Positions 52,832 to 63,400 of a DNA stretch of 64,000 nucleotides are shown here, piece by piece. Position numbers and translations under genes: made by a program. This DNA is from Epiperipatus broadwayi (lineage: Eukaryota; Onychophora; Udeonychophora; Euonychophora; Peripatidae), in the NCBI GenBank assembly GCA_028023455.1, contig JAQFVV010012398.1, positions 5,602,682 through 5,666,681 on the forward strand. The letters are read 5' to 3'. Below the pieces are notes generated by a model that worked only from the letters and a program-made list of their open reading frames with translations, made no database searches and had not been told where the DNA came from. Numbering within the stretch: the stretch's first letter is position 1; the number at the start of each line of letters is the position of its first letter.

Positions 52832-52832
<1 letters not shown>
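49546..52832. other. Unannotated, extremely AT-rich DNA
   Basis: No open frame with a motif. Near 51887-51905 the string TGTAAATAGTGTAAATAAA nearly repeats the end of the 193-bp unit at 4.38-4.77 kb, followed by a second TGTAAATAAA. Possibly the 3' end of a non-coding transcript or degraded element. Confidence 0.4.

Positions 52833-52833
<1 letters not shown>

Positions 52834-52880
<47 letters not shown>
52834..52880. repeat. (AT)n microsatellite
   Basis: About 47 bp, preceded by GGGTACAA, at the left edge of the inverted satellite unit. Confidence 0.92.
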
Positions 52881-52882
<2 letters not shown>

Positions 52883-52885
<3 letters not shown>

Positions 52886-54145
52886 AGCTTTATTTTTATA
52901 AGTGCCAAAAGAGAGAATTCCAAATCCCTTTCATTAACCCCCACCCCCAGACCAGCTGGTTTCAAGCTTATTGATTCACATCAGTGAAGGAGTTGGGAGA
53001 CTAGAAACTAGATCTAAAATACCAACTCTAAAGTCAGCACTTATCAAACATGTTTCTATCAATTTAAATGCATGAATTTATCAGACACATAAATGTCTTC
53101 AATTCCAGCCTAACAAACTAGATGGCTATATGGGTCTGAATTCAGTTAAGTTTCACCATAATAGTAAAAGCCTCTCAATATACAATATTACAAAAACCTT
53201 CAAAGGTACACTTATAATAATTAAAACAAGTTTCATAACTTGCTTTCTAAGAATTTAAAAACAAAGCTTGTTTAGAGCTATTGGTAAGGTCTATCTAGTG
53301 ATCATAAAATGCAAGTTTAAAAGCAAGTTATGAAATTTATAACTTATTTTAATTATTGTAAGTGTACTTTTGAAGGTTCTTGCAATGCTATATATTGCAG
53401 AGGGTTATTAATATATGGTGAAACTGAACTGAATTCAGACCCATAGAGCTATCTAGTTTGTATGGCTGGATTTGAAGACATTTACATGTCTGATAAATGC
53501 ATGCTTTCAAATTGATAGAAAAATGTTTGAAAAGTGCTGTCTTTAGCATTGGTATTTTAGATCTCAGTTTCTAGACTCCCAGCCCTCCAGTGAGCATGAG
53601 CCAATAAGCTCAAAACCAGCTGGTCTGGTAGGTGGGGATAATGATAGAGATTTTGAATTCTATCTCTTTCAGCACTTATAAAAACAAAGCTTGTTTAGAG
53701 CTATTGGTAAGCTCCATCTAGTGATCATAAAATGCAAGCTTAAAAGCAAGTTACAAAATTTATAACTTGTTTTAATTATTATAAGTGTACCTTTGAAGGT
53801 TTTTGCAATGCTATATATTGCAGAGGCTATTACTATATGGTGAAACTGAGCTGAATTCAGACCCATATAGCTATCTAGTTTGTATTGCTGCATTTGAAGA
53901 CATTTACGTGTCTGATAAATTCATGCTTTCAAATTGATAGAAACATGTTTTATAAGTGCTGACTTTTGAGTTAGTATTTTAGATCTAGTTTCTAGACTCC
54001 CAGCCCTCCACTGAGGTAAGCCATAAGCTTGAAACAAGCTGGTCTGGAAGTAGGGATAACGATAGAGATTTTGAATTTTATCTCTTTCAGCACTTATAAA
54101 AACAAAGCTTGTTTAGAGCTATTGGTAAGCTCCATCTAGTGATCA
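52883..54145. repeat. About 420-bp satellite-like repeat with inverted first unit
   Basis: Direct units start at 53261, 53684 and 54102 (ACAAAGCTTGTTTAGAGC; periods 423 and 418). The third unit is cut off after about 44 bp at a CA/TA tract. The first unit (about 52883-53250) is the same sequence inverted. The units diverge by several percent. The small ORFs in them follow the repeat and are not conserved. Confidence 0.85.
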
Positions 54146-54146
54146 C

Positions 54147-54178
<32 letters not shown>
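54143..54178. repeat. (CA)n/(TA)n microsatellite
   Basis: ATCACACACACACACACAT then a TA run, interrupting the third satellite unit. Confidence 0.9.
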
Positions 54179-54209
54179 CATTGGTTATCAGATTCAGTAA
54201 TTGTTGATT

Positions 54210-55680
54210 TACTGTAAGATGAAAATCTCTCCAAATTTAATTCAGTTTTGTCTATGTTTAGCACATTTTTCTCCACAACATGTGTACATTTTCTTACTTC
54301 AGCCATCTATTTCACATGTGATTTTTTTTTGTTAGATTTTTTATAATCTCTTGGGATCCAGTTTAAGACTTCAGCTCTTTATCAATTATCACCACTTCTA
54401 GAAATATATCTGACTAAGTTCCATTTCAATTTTCAATGATGTCTGTGATATCTGTGTAATTCTATCACCCATGTATTTAATTTTCTATCTCTATTTGTTA
54501 TTCTTAACATAACCTCTCCATATTTTCTTGAGTTGTATGATGAAGTCCTTGAATTGCTCTTTTATTCAATATTCAAATCTCAAATCCACAAGTAAGAACT
54601 AGTAAACCACATCATTTTCAATGACATAGGCAAATTCTTTTTCTTATATTATTTCTATCAAAAGCAATCTACCCAAATTTAATTTTATGATTAATTATGT
54701 TTCTGTCTATATTAATAATCTGATCTAAGATGTTTGCAATTATTAACTTCTTTTAATTTATGATTATCAATCTTTTTTTTTTAAAAAAAAATTCATTGAA
54801 CATAGCTTTAGACATTTTTAGCACTTATTTTTTTTTTTTACTTTTATCTGATAATGATTACAACATTTACTGAAGCTGTGAACCATTATTTGTAAAAACA
54901 ACCACATTATCTGAAAAATCTAGATGGGTTAATAATCACTATTTATTTTTATTCTCTTAGCTTTTCAGTCACTATTTATTTTTATTCTCTTAGCTTTTCA
55001 GTTTAAACCACAAAATAAGAGTGATAAACATCTTTCTCATGTTATTATTCTTAAAATTACTAGGTAGTTCTAATCATTACTATTGCATTTTTATAAATAT
55101 TCCTCAAAATACGACAATATTCTGGGTCTAAATCTTGATGACCCAAAGCATTATATCATGAAAGAAATGCTTATAAAATCAAATATCTTTTCATAATCTA
55201 TAAATCCAAAACATAGTGTGTACTAATATTCATTGATTCTCTCAATGCTTAAATGTGTTCGACTGTGCTAAACCAAAATCCAAAGTTGGCTGATATTATA
55301 ATTATCTTGTAAAATATTTTGTATAGAACTGATAAAAGACTGATAGGTCTGTAATTTTTAATATCTTCTTTATTACCTTTTTTTAAATATCAATATACTA
55401 GTACATCTTTAGCATTTAGATATTTAATATATAATTTTGCCAACAATTTTCCAATTTCTTCACCAGCTTTTTTTAAGATATTGTTTATGATTCCATTATT
55501 TCCTGAAACTTTCCCCTTCTTCATAGATTTAATTGCATTTCTTACTTTTTGATTTAAAATGCTAGATAATTTTCAAGATTTAGTAACTGGAAGAGGCATA
55601 TTCTTTTCTTCATCTTTATTACTATATAATTCTTTATAGAACTCTTTCACACAATTTATGATGTCATCTCTCTTTTAGTA
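54210..55680 (-). pseudogene. RTE-type LINE reverse transcriptase, decayed
   Basis: Read on minus from 55.65 kb down: DEEKNMPLPV, VRNAIKSMKKGKVSGNNGI (the conserved block before the RT), ILKKAGEEIGKLLAKLY, then [24 protein letters not shown], a diagnostic RT block of non-LTR elements. Later IQTSLKI-type and KLDPKRL blocks correspond to the C-terminal tail seen at 36.75 and 40.24 kb. Stops and indels are frequent, and the catalytic YxDD block is not clearly recognisable. No endonuclease domain is seen, so this is a 5'-truncated old copy. Confidence 0.65.
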
Positions 55681-56191
55681 ATCATTCCATCTTTTCCTCT
55701 TTTTGCAGAAATAACTTTTCTTCCAATACCAAAATGTGTGTGTGTTGGTTTTTTTTACAATTTTGTAACTTCTATTCTTTTCTACAGCTTTTCTTGTCAC
55801 TTCACAATTACATTATTATTAATTTTTTTATTACCATTTTACGATATTCAACTCTTTTTAATTGATCATTTTTATATACTTTTATGTTCCTTCTTTTTTA
55901 TATACATTGTCTATTCTCAGTAAAAAATTTACTGATAAATTCATGCTTTGTAGTACTAGCTATCTTTTTTGTAGTCCTTAATAGTGTACCAGTTGCATTC
56001 AGCCTTGAAAGGGCATCTTTTTTTTTAAATTAGTTATTTTAATAATTTTTGTTAAGACTAAATGTAAATTTGTAAAAACTTTAATATTTGTGTTAATATT
56101 AAGAATGCACACGCAAAAATAATAAAAATATATAATTCGACTATATATAAATAAATCAAATCAAATAAATAAATGACAAACTTTTATTGAT

Positions 56192-56240
56192 TTCTTCTAG
56201 CGCTTTCAAAGGTATATAACCTTCATTTTCAAGAAGTACA
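56192..56240 (-). ncRNA. Hammerhead-ribozyme-like motif in the Penelope 3' tail
   Basis: The minus strand reads CTTCTTGAAAATGAAGG, a short loop, CCTTTGAAAGCGCTAGAAGAA. Order and parts match a type I hammerhead: stem I (TTCTT/AAGAA), a core ending ATGA, stem II (AAGG/CCTT), the invariant GAAA, and a minimal stem III. The CUGAUGA core is degenerate (AAAATGA), so cleavage is doubtful. Hammerheads are known in the pseudo-LTRs of Penelope elements. Confidence 0.5.
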
Positions 56241-58113
56241 ATATTCCTTCATTTTCACGGGGTGCAAATATGCAAAATAGGACCGATTGAATATGCAAAT
56301 ATGGATGGGAAAATTTAAACTTGCCATTTCTTAGATATGGCATAAAATGACTTTTTTATTCATCGCGTGTTCATCCGATATAATATAGCATGCCTCTTTC
56401 ACTTTCCTGTGCAATTCATGCCATGCTCTACACATAACCTGAGGCTTATCTGGCCTTCACTAGTGGCCCATAGCAATAGCATGCTGTACAAAAATAGATG
56501 GGTTGGATGGGTCAACCGATGCCTTATTATATGCATATACATTCTGGGCCAGTCTTGCATGGACAGATGCCCTTGTTTCCCCATAATATGCTGCAGGGCA
56601 ATTGTTATTGCTACACACGATCTTGTAAACCACTTGCTGGGCACGTATTGGGGGATACAGTCCTTAGTGTTATTTATGCTCCTGTTGAGAATAGGAGGTG
56701 ATCAGTAACACACATTAAAATCGGTGCTAAAGATTGTATGCAAGTCTCTATGAATATTTTTAATGTAAGGCAGCAAAATACGGGGTTTATTCTGTTTCAG
56801 TTCATGAATAGGACCTCGTTTAAATTTCCTAATAATATTGTCAGTCGCTCTTTTATTGTATTTTGCATTTATAAGCTCATTTCTAAACATTTCAATGGTT
56901 TTTTTGTCAGCTTCAAAGCTGCACAGATTATTATTTCTATATAAGAATGATTTAAGGCCATCCATTTTATATATATATGGAGTGTTCGATAAGTGGTGTA
57001 TGTGGTCTCTAACATTGATAAGTTTAATGTCCATTCTGTAACAGAAGCGATGGGCCTCAATCATCACTTGAAGGTCTAAATATTTAATACTGTTAGGGGC
57101 TTCGTTTTGATTTGCATTTATGTTCAGACCTGATGCTGTTGTGAGGTCTGTTTTAATGTCATCTATAGTTTCTTCTGGTGCAGCTACAAAAATGTCATCA
57201 ACATATCTGGTATATAGCACTAATCCGCAGTTCTCATATCTAGGAATTATAATCTGCTCATATGCATTCATTAAGAAGCTGGCCATGATTCTGCTCATCG
57301 GAAGACCCATTGGCCAACCGTTGAGCATATGATACCATTCATGATTAAACACTGCATACATGTTTCTGTTCATCCAGTCCAACAAGGCCACAACAAACTG
57401 GACATGTTCCTGATTCATTCCATGTCTGATAAGTGCTTCTTTTACAATTTATAATTGACTTAGGTCTGTCAATAGATCCGTATAATTCTGCCACATCAAG
57501 TGCTGTCATCCTTGCATTTTGTTCCGGGGTCACATTCTTCAGTTTGTTAACAAAGTCAAATGATGACGTGATAGCATAATCCCCATAGCCTGTGGCTTGG
57601 GTGATCCAAGTATTTATGGTCTTGACTGCCTTGTAATAGTGCACTCCACTGAAGTCAATTATCAATCTTAGTGGTACATTCTCCTTATGGGTTTTGGTGT
57701 TTGAGAACATTCTTGGGGGAGTGGTTGCTGACAGATACATTTGCAGGTATTCAGACTTAGAGAATGCTTTAAATGTATAAGGCCTAAGCACAGTAGAGAC
57801 AAATTTGTCTTTATTCAATTTAAAGTTAATCTCAGGAACTTTTTTAAATTTTAATTTGTCTATTTGTTGCTTAATTTTGTTTCTATATTCCTCTGTATCC
57901 ATAATCACAAATCTATTTTCTTTATCTTTCTTCATGACTGTGATCTTATTTTGATTCATGAACCTTCGTGTTGCTGCCGTCTTTTCTCTCCATTGTTCCT
58001 TCCATGGTTGTATAGCCTTATGTTGTATACATCTGGAAATTTTCACTATATACAAATCCTTAAGAGGGTTATTGTCCAAACTGGTTTCAGTGTCAGCCAC
58101 AAGCTCCATCTTA

Positions 58114-58418
58114 TACTTGTAAAATAATATAGGTGCTATTGCACCTGAACGCAAAGCTACTTTATACTTAAAACAAAATAAAATTATACTATTCTGCGAG
58201 CATTTTCAAGAGACATGCTCTCATCTTCATAGCTCTAAGTGAATTAATTATATGCAATTATGCAAAGTTCAAGGTTAATTGCTCCATTTTCTTGAGATTG
58301 TGAAGCATATGTCCTTGCGATGGCATTGCAATCCATCACTATGAAACAGATGCAATAGCGCCTATATTATTTTACAAGTATATTTTCACACGCAAAGTTT
58401 TTGAGTTAGGTTTGAATT
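58114..58418 (-). mobile_element. 305-bp nested insertion with inverted ends and a hammerhead-like motif
   Basis: Flanked by the exact 15-bp duplication. A 30-bp segment at 58114-58143 (TACTTGTAAAATAATATAGG...) is inverted at 58351-58380 with one mismatch. A further 38 bp (58381-58418) lies outside the right arm. No coding. The combination of a retroposon-length target duplication, a partial inverted end and a hammerhead-like motif suggests the 3' tail of a second Penelope family, whose insertions often carry inverted partial copies. A ribozyme-bearing non-autonomous retroelement is the alternative. Confidence 0.7.
58194..58236 (-). ncRNA. Second hammerhead-like motif, inside the nested insertion
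   Basis: The minus strand reads CTATGAAGATGAGAG, loop CATGT, CTCTTGAAAATGC, TCGCAGAATAG. Stem I could be CTAT/ATAG and stem II AGAG/CTCT, followed by GAAA and a short TGC/GCA stem. The core is GAAGATGA instead of CUGAUGA. Same architecture as the motif at 56192-56240, different sequence. Confidence 0.4.
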
Positions 58419-58960
58419 ACAAGCTCCATCTTAGAAAACTTTCACCCTTCCCCAACAAATCTAGAGCCTTTATTCAAGACCATTTTTAACCCTCAGGAAT
58501 ATGAGTCCTTGTTAGATTTATAAATCTATCCTGCTCCTGTGGAATCATTTGTTTGCCTTGTTTATAAGCTAAAAATTGGAGCTTCTTATTAAATTTCACT
58601 TCCAATTTTGCTCCAAGTCTGTTGCTTTTATCGATTATATCAGCTGATGGGGCTCTGTTGTTGTAAATAATTTTGAGCCTGTTGTTTGCTATAGCTAATT
58701 CTCTTCTATATGCAATCACTTTATTTAATATTAGTGCTTGTATATGCCCTGTGATAACATTGATGTTATGTATTGATGGATTCAGCCTTACATAACAAAA
58801 CTTCAGAAACACTTTATGGTTTCTGCACCTGATCAGAAAATTCAATCTTTGCCTATATTTACACACCTCCAGCATTAACTTCAAAGCCATTTGATTATGT
58901 ATTATGGGCTCCATAACACTATTATTGTAATATATAATGTTCACCCATGTGTTAGAATAT

Positions 58961-59623
58961 ATTTGTAAAAACTTTAATATTTGTGTTAATATTAAGAATA
59001 CACATGCAAAAATAATAAAAATATATAATTCGACTATATATAAATAAATCAAATCAAATATATAAATGACAAACTTTTATTGGTTTCTTCTAGCGCTTTC
59101 AAAGGTATAACCTTCATTTTCAAGATATACAATATTCTTTCATTTTCAGAAAGTGCAAATATGCAAAATAGGACAGATTAAATATGGAAATATGGATGGG
59201 AAAATTTAAACTTGCCATTTTTTAGATATGGCGTAAAATGGCTTTTTTATTCATCGCGTGTTTCCTGCGCAATTCATGCTGCTCTCTACACATAATCCGA
59301 GGCTTATCTGGCCTGCACTGGTGGCCCATAGCAACAGCGTGCTGTACAAAAATAGAAGGGTGGGATGGGTCAACTGATGTCTTATTATATGCATATACAT
59401 GCTGGGCCAGTCTTGTGTGGACAGATAATATGCCACTGGACAATTGTTATTGCTACATGTGATCTTGTAAACCACTTGCTGGGTGTGTATTGGGGGGATA
59501 TAGTCCTTAGTGTTATTTATGCTCCTGCTGAGATTAGGAGGCGATCGGTAACACACACTAAAATTGGTGCTAAAGATTGTATGCAAGTCTCTATGAATAT
59601 TTTTAATGTATGGCAGCAAAATA
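58961..59623 (-). repeat. Upstream pseudo-LTR: 5'-truncated Penelope tail
   Basis: Collinear with 56068-56780. It starts abruptly within the RT-endonuclease linker (ILLPYIKNIHRDLHTIF) and runs through the endonuclease and 3' tail to the junction with the main copy. It is a few percent diverged, with a deletion of about 37 bp near 59265 and a short deletion in the endonuclease. Confidence 0.85.
59084..59130 (-). ncRNA. Hammerhead-like motif in the upstream pseudo-LTR
   Basis: Same motif as 56192-56240 with a shorter stem II loop (AAGGTTATACCTT). GAAAGCGCTAGAAG is fully kept and the core is degenerate in the same way. Confidence 0.5.
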
Positions 59624-59640
59624 ATTATGGACAAATGTTT
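59222..59640 (-). pseudogene. Penelope endonuclease remnant in the pseudo-LTR
   Basis: A 130-codon frame (59251-59643) runs through VVYKITCSNNNCPVAYY and then shifts. The proper downstream frame continues as the 73-codon frame at 59222-59443 (RLAQHVYAYN, SIFVQHAVAMGH). A short deletion removes the GET after the YY, so the GIY-YIG core is incomplete. Unlike the main copy, the stop after VCY is absent (reads VCYRSPPNL). Confidence 0.75.
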
Positions 59641-60317
59641 CACAAAAAATTACAGTTATTATTGGCAGAATGATAGCTCTATGAACAAGCATAATAGTTT
59701 TTTAATAAGGTAATCATTTTTGCAATAGTTTTTTTTAATTGGTAATTTTAATAAAAAAAATTTAAGATGTAATGTAAATTAACAAAAGATTTTAATATTA
59801 ATATATAAATAGGTGTGCGAAATTCACAATCAAAAAATGTTTGGATCAGCCCAGTCTGTTGGTACAGTTCAGAAATGTACTTAGCCAGATATTAATAAAA
59901 CTAAATTAAAATTTAAAGTATTAAATATATAGTGTTATACTTGATATGTGACAATTATGAACAACACTTATGTTTATTAATTGCAGAATGGTTGTGATTT
60001 TGACACATGACAGGTTCTGAATTTGACATGAGACAGATTTACGAAAAAACATTCATAATTTCATCAGTCAGATGACAAAAAATAGGGATTTTATATAAAA
60101 GACTGATCTCATTCCAATCCGAACCATTTTCTTAAATCTATTAATACTTTTAAATGATTTACAAGTTCTAATTTAAAATCATTGGAGTGTTTTTGAAAGT
60201 TTAGACTATTAACTGTTAATGCTGTTTTTTTTAATAATATTTATCTCTTTAGATTTGCACAAACATATACCTTATATGTGTCTAATTGGTGATCACTTCT
60301 GTATTGAATCTAAAAAA
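59624..60317. other. Flank of the Penelope locus
   Basis: No gene. 59725-59800 resembles 56030-56095 (the main copy's downstream flank and tail end), roughly three quarters alike by eye, which hints at an older tail copy here. Confidence 0.4.
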
Positions 60318-60465
60318 TAAGCAAAACTCTCCATACAGTAGTGCCACTCAGTGCAAGCCAGAGTAATCAATGGATACCAGGAGGCTTGTGCATAAAATCC
60401 CCATCTAATACCTACTCATCCAATATCCCCAAAGTAGTTTCTAGTTTGTGGCTTTTGTCAGTGAT
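60318..60465 (+). repeat. Unknown interspersed repeat, copy 3
   Basis: Direct copy of 22968-23126 (AAAACTCTCC..., GAGTAATCAATGGAT, CCTACTCATCCAATATCCCC). It keeps an open peptide SNQWIPGGLCIKS. Confidence 0.75.
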
Positions 60466-63400
60466 GTACTGAATCTATTAAGAACATTACAATCTTAAAA
60501 TGCATATTTTCTGTTAATCAAAATATAAGCCAATTCTGTTGCACCTTCATTTAGATGCTTCCTTGTTTAATGCCATTTAGCATTTTTCTCATAGAAAGAA
60601 GTTACAATATACCTTTTTTTTAATTATAAATTCCATACCCATATATGAATCTTATTTCTATTTCCATAACTATGCTTACCCACAACACACTCATCTTTTA
60701 ATTGTTGCCAATTCTAACATTAATGTTCCTCATGACAATTTTAAAATGTTGTTTGGTCTGAAAAGCATTTTGTGTATCCATGTAAAAATCCTCTACTTTG
60801 CCATCCCAATAAAACTTGTTGGAGTTTATATCTGACTTATCTGCAATTTTTAGCTTACATTCAGTTGTATAACTAATATTGTTATTCTGTCTCCATAATG
60901 TTGCCTTCGACTTTTTATTTATAATGAATCCTATTCCATTTGTATTTTAAATGTTTGTGCTTTTGTAGAACAGTATATGTCAACTTTTTAATGTCAACTT
61001 TTTAAATCAATTATCTCTTTATCTTTTCAGCTAGCTTCACAAAATTCAACAATGGCCCATTTTATATTAGACATATTGATGCAATCTTCCTTTACTTAAA
61101 AGTAATCTGTAGTTATAAATAGGTAAAAATGTTATTATTAAATGTTAGTTTAAATACACAATCAAGAAATTCTTATCATTCTCTACCTTCAGTCAGTAAC
61201 TACTGCTGTGGCTGGTGACTTTACCACCTTCTGTTTCTGTTATGATTATAAAAATCTATGAAAAAAGTTCATTCACATACATATTCATTCTGCCTTTAAG
61301 AAAACTCAATAGATATTTTTAACTAACAACTATCAGGTATCTAAGAAAAAGACTGTGGTCTTTCTTGTTACAAACTCAGAGATGAAAAGCCTATAAAATT
61401 TCTATGCTGGCTGATTTATTTTGGTGAGCATTCCATTCATGTGCATTTACAATATGATTAAATATATAGTAATAAAGGATGCAGAAAAAAGTTTGTTAGT
61501 AACTAAAACAAGATTCTTTGATTACTCTTTGAGATCTTAAAGGAACCAATTTGTCAGTGCAGTTGTTGGGAAAATATTTAGTATCCTCTAATGCAAATTT
61601 AACCTTTTACACAATTAACTGCAATCTAACATAAAATTGAAAGATGGATCTCTCATTCTAATTTTGTCGTGTTTAAACATAATGAAAATTATGATTCTAG
61701 TTAAAAGATATCAATAGTTTGAAAGACATAGTATTCCCGATGAAACATAGGTGTAACTGAAGAATACGCTGTTTAGGAGATTCATTTGTTTATTTTATAT
61801 TTGATAATAATTAATAATATTAAAGCTTAAATTTGCATTAGAGAACATTAAAAATGTTTTTTTTTTATATTAAATTTACTTTCAGTATATTTACTAACAT
61901 TGTATATTAATTGCTTTTTAAGCCAGTCTTTGTATATTTAAATTCAGTTACAAGCCAATTCAATGAAGAATTAGCAGCATGCTAAACCGATCTCTTTCTT
62001 ACTTCTTGAGGTCTTGAGCTTAAAAAAGAAATTGAGCTTAAAAAAGAAATGAAAGAAAAGGAGAGTATTAAAATCATATATGTTGTGCATGTAATTAAAG
62101 GATAAAAATGTTAATGTACAAACATGCAACCCCATTGTTACAATTATTATAGAAAGGTGTCTGATGGCATGAAAGACTCATATTGACCCAACTCTATAAT
62201 AACTTAAGTGACTGAATACGCAAAAAGGGTGATAGAAAAGTCTATTTCCAAATATTTAATAAACAGTGCTTATGTGAAATATGAATGTATATACTCACTT
62301 TCTTACTCAGAAAACCTAAGAATAAAACAGTCACTGCTATTCTCTTAATCTTGGATTTAATTAAAACTTGCACATGAAAGTTAGTCTTATTCTATTACAT
62401 AAATATTAAGTGCTGTGTCGGTTAAAGATTTATAATTGTTTGATTTCTATTTACTACTTACAAAGATTTATAAAACGATATTCTATCTTTTACCTTTGTG
62501 TGTTTGATTATAAGTTTAAATTAATAGTGCTGCATTTACATGTAGATTAAAAAATAAATTTACTCTTATTTGTGTTTGTCAAATAACCAAGCCTTAATTA
62601 CAGCAAATCCAAGGTTAGAAAATCAGTGATAATCATTTTGTTTTTAGATTTTCTGTCAAATAAATGGATATACAGTATTCACTTCTATTTGTCAATACAC
62701 ATAAGTTGATCTCATTATTTTATACATAGATTTTATGCTAGATATAAATATATATTGTAGTGCATGCTACATTTGGCCTCGAATAATAATATATGTAGGA
62801 TAAAAAAATTTGGGGAAGTTAAATAATAAAAATTTTGTAAATTAAATATTTTTTTAAAAAGATAAAATAAAAATTGACAAAGGAAACCTAGATTTAATTA
62901 ATTAAACAAATAAAATATACAAGAAACACTATTTAATTAATCCTGAATATTTGGTATTCTGATTAGACTTAGTTAAATAAAAATAATACGATAATTAACA
63001 ATATAATTAAAGCAATAAACTAATTAAATAATATAATATGCACTGGTCGTTTAATCCAACGACATAGGTAACTGCTAGGTCAATTTACATATGCAAATAT
63101 GCAAATCTATTATAATCAGTAACTAGTTTAGTATACGTTTATACGCATGAAGATATGCTAATATATTTGCTAATATTCATTTTAATTGATCTTTGACAAA
63201 GATATAGCGAATCGAAAGCCTAACTTAGCAAAGTAGATATATCTTTTGTAATTCAACTATTACTAATTTTCTTCTTTTCTGAGCCAATGTAATATCTGGT
63301 ACATAAGCTGAATATTAAAAAAAAAACTCTTTTCTGTGAGTATATTTATTAATTACCAGATAATATTATATATAGAGAGAGAGAGAGTTAAGTTAAGAAT

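Larger units (their letters stand above)
58099..58433. repeat. 15-bp target duplication flanking the nested insertion
   Basis: ACAAGCTCCATCTTA occurs at 58099-58113 and 58419-58433, with the insertion between. Removing the insertion and one copy restores the reading order of the Penelope protein (KMELV after KFSKMELV). Confidence 0.85.
56370..58914 (-). pseudogene. Penelope-like RT/GIY-YIG polyprotein, broken
   Basis: Starts at ATG 58914 (MEPIIHNQMALK). The N-terminal part (to 58486) ends FINLTRTHIPEG and is cut by the insertion at 58114-58418. Coding resumes at 58112 (KMELVADTE). RT blocks: RFVIMDTEEY; NTKTHKENVPLRLIIDFSGV; motif A TALDVAELYGSI (about 57475); a one-base frameshift near 57430; GWPMGLPMSRIMASF (motif B); LYTRYVDDIFVA (motif C); SIKYLDLQV. 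A stop lies at 56702. In the next frame the endonuclease reads VVYKIVCSNNNCPAAYYGET, then VHARLAQNVY (about 56625-56530), fitting a Penelope-type GIY-YIG domain with its cysteine pair. The product would have nicked DNA and primed cDNA synthesis at the target. Confidence 0.85.
56068..58960 (-). mobile_element. Penelope-like element, near full length, inactive
   Basis: It contains, in order on minus, an N-terminal region, a Penelope-type reverse transcriptase and a GIY-YIG-type endonuclease, then a 3' tail with a hammerhead-like motif. A 5'-truncated copy of the same tail (58961-59623) sits directly upstream in the same orientation, the known head-to-tail pseudo-LTR arrangement of this class. 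The main copy begins at the junction (58960), 46 bp before its ATG. A nested 305-bp insertion and frameshifts inactivate it. Confidence 0.85.
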
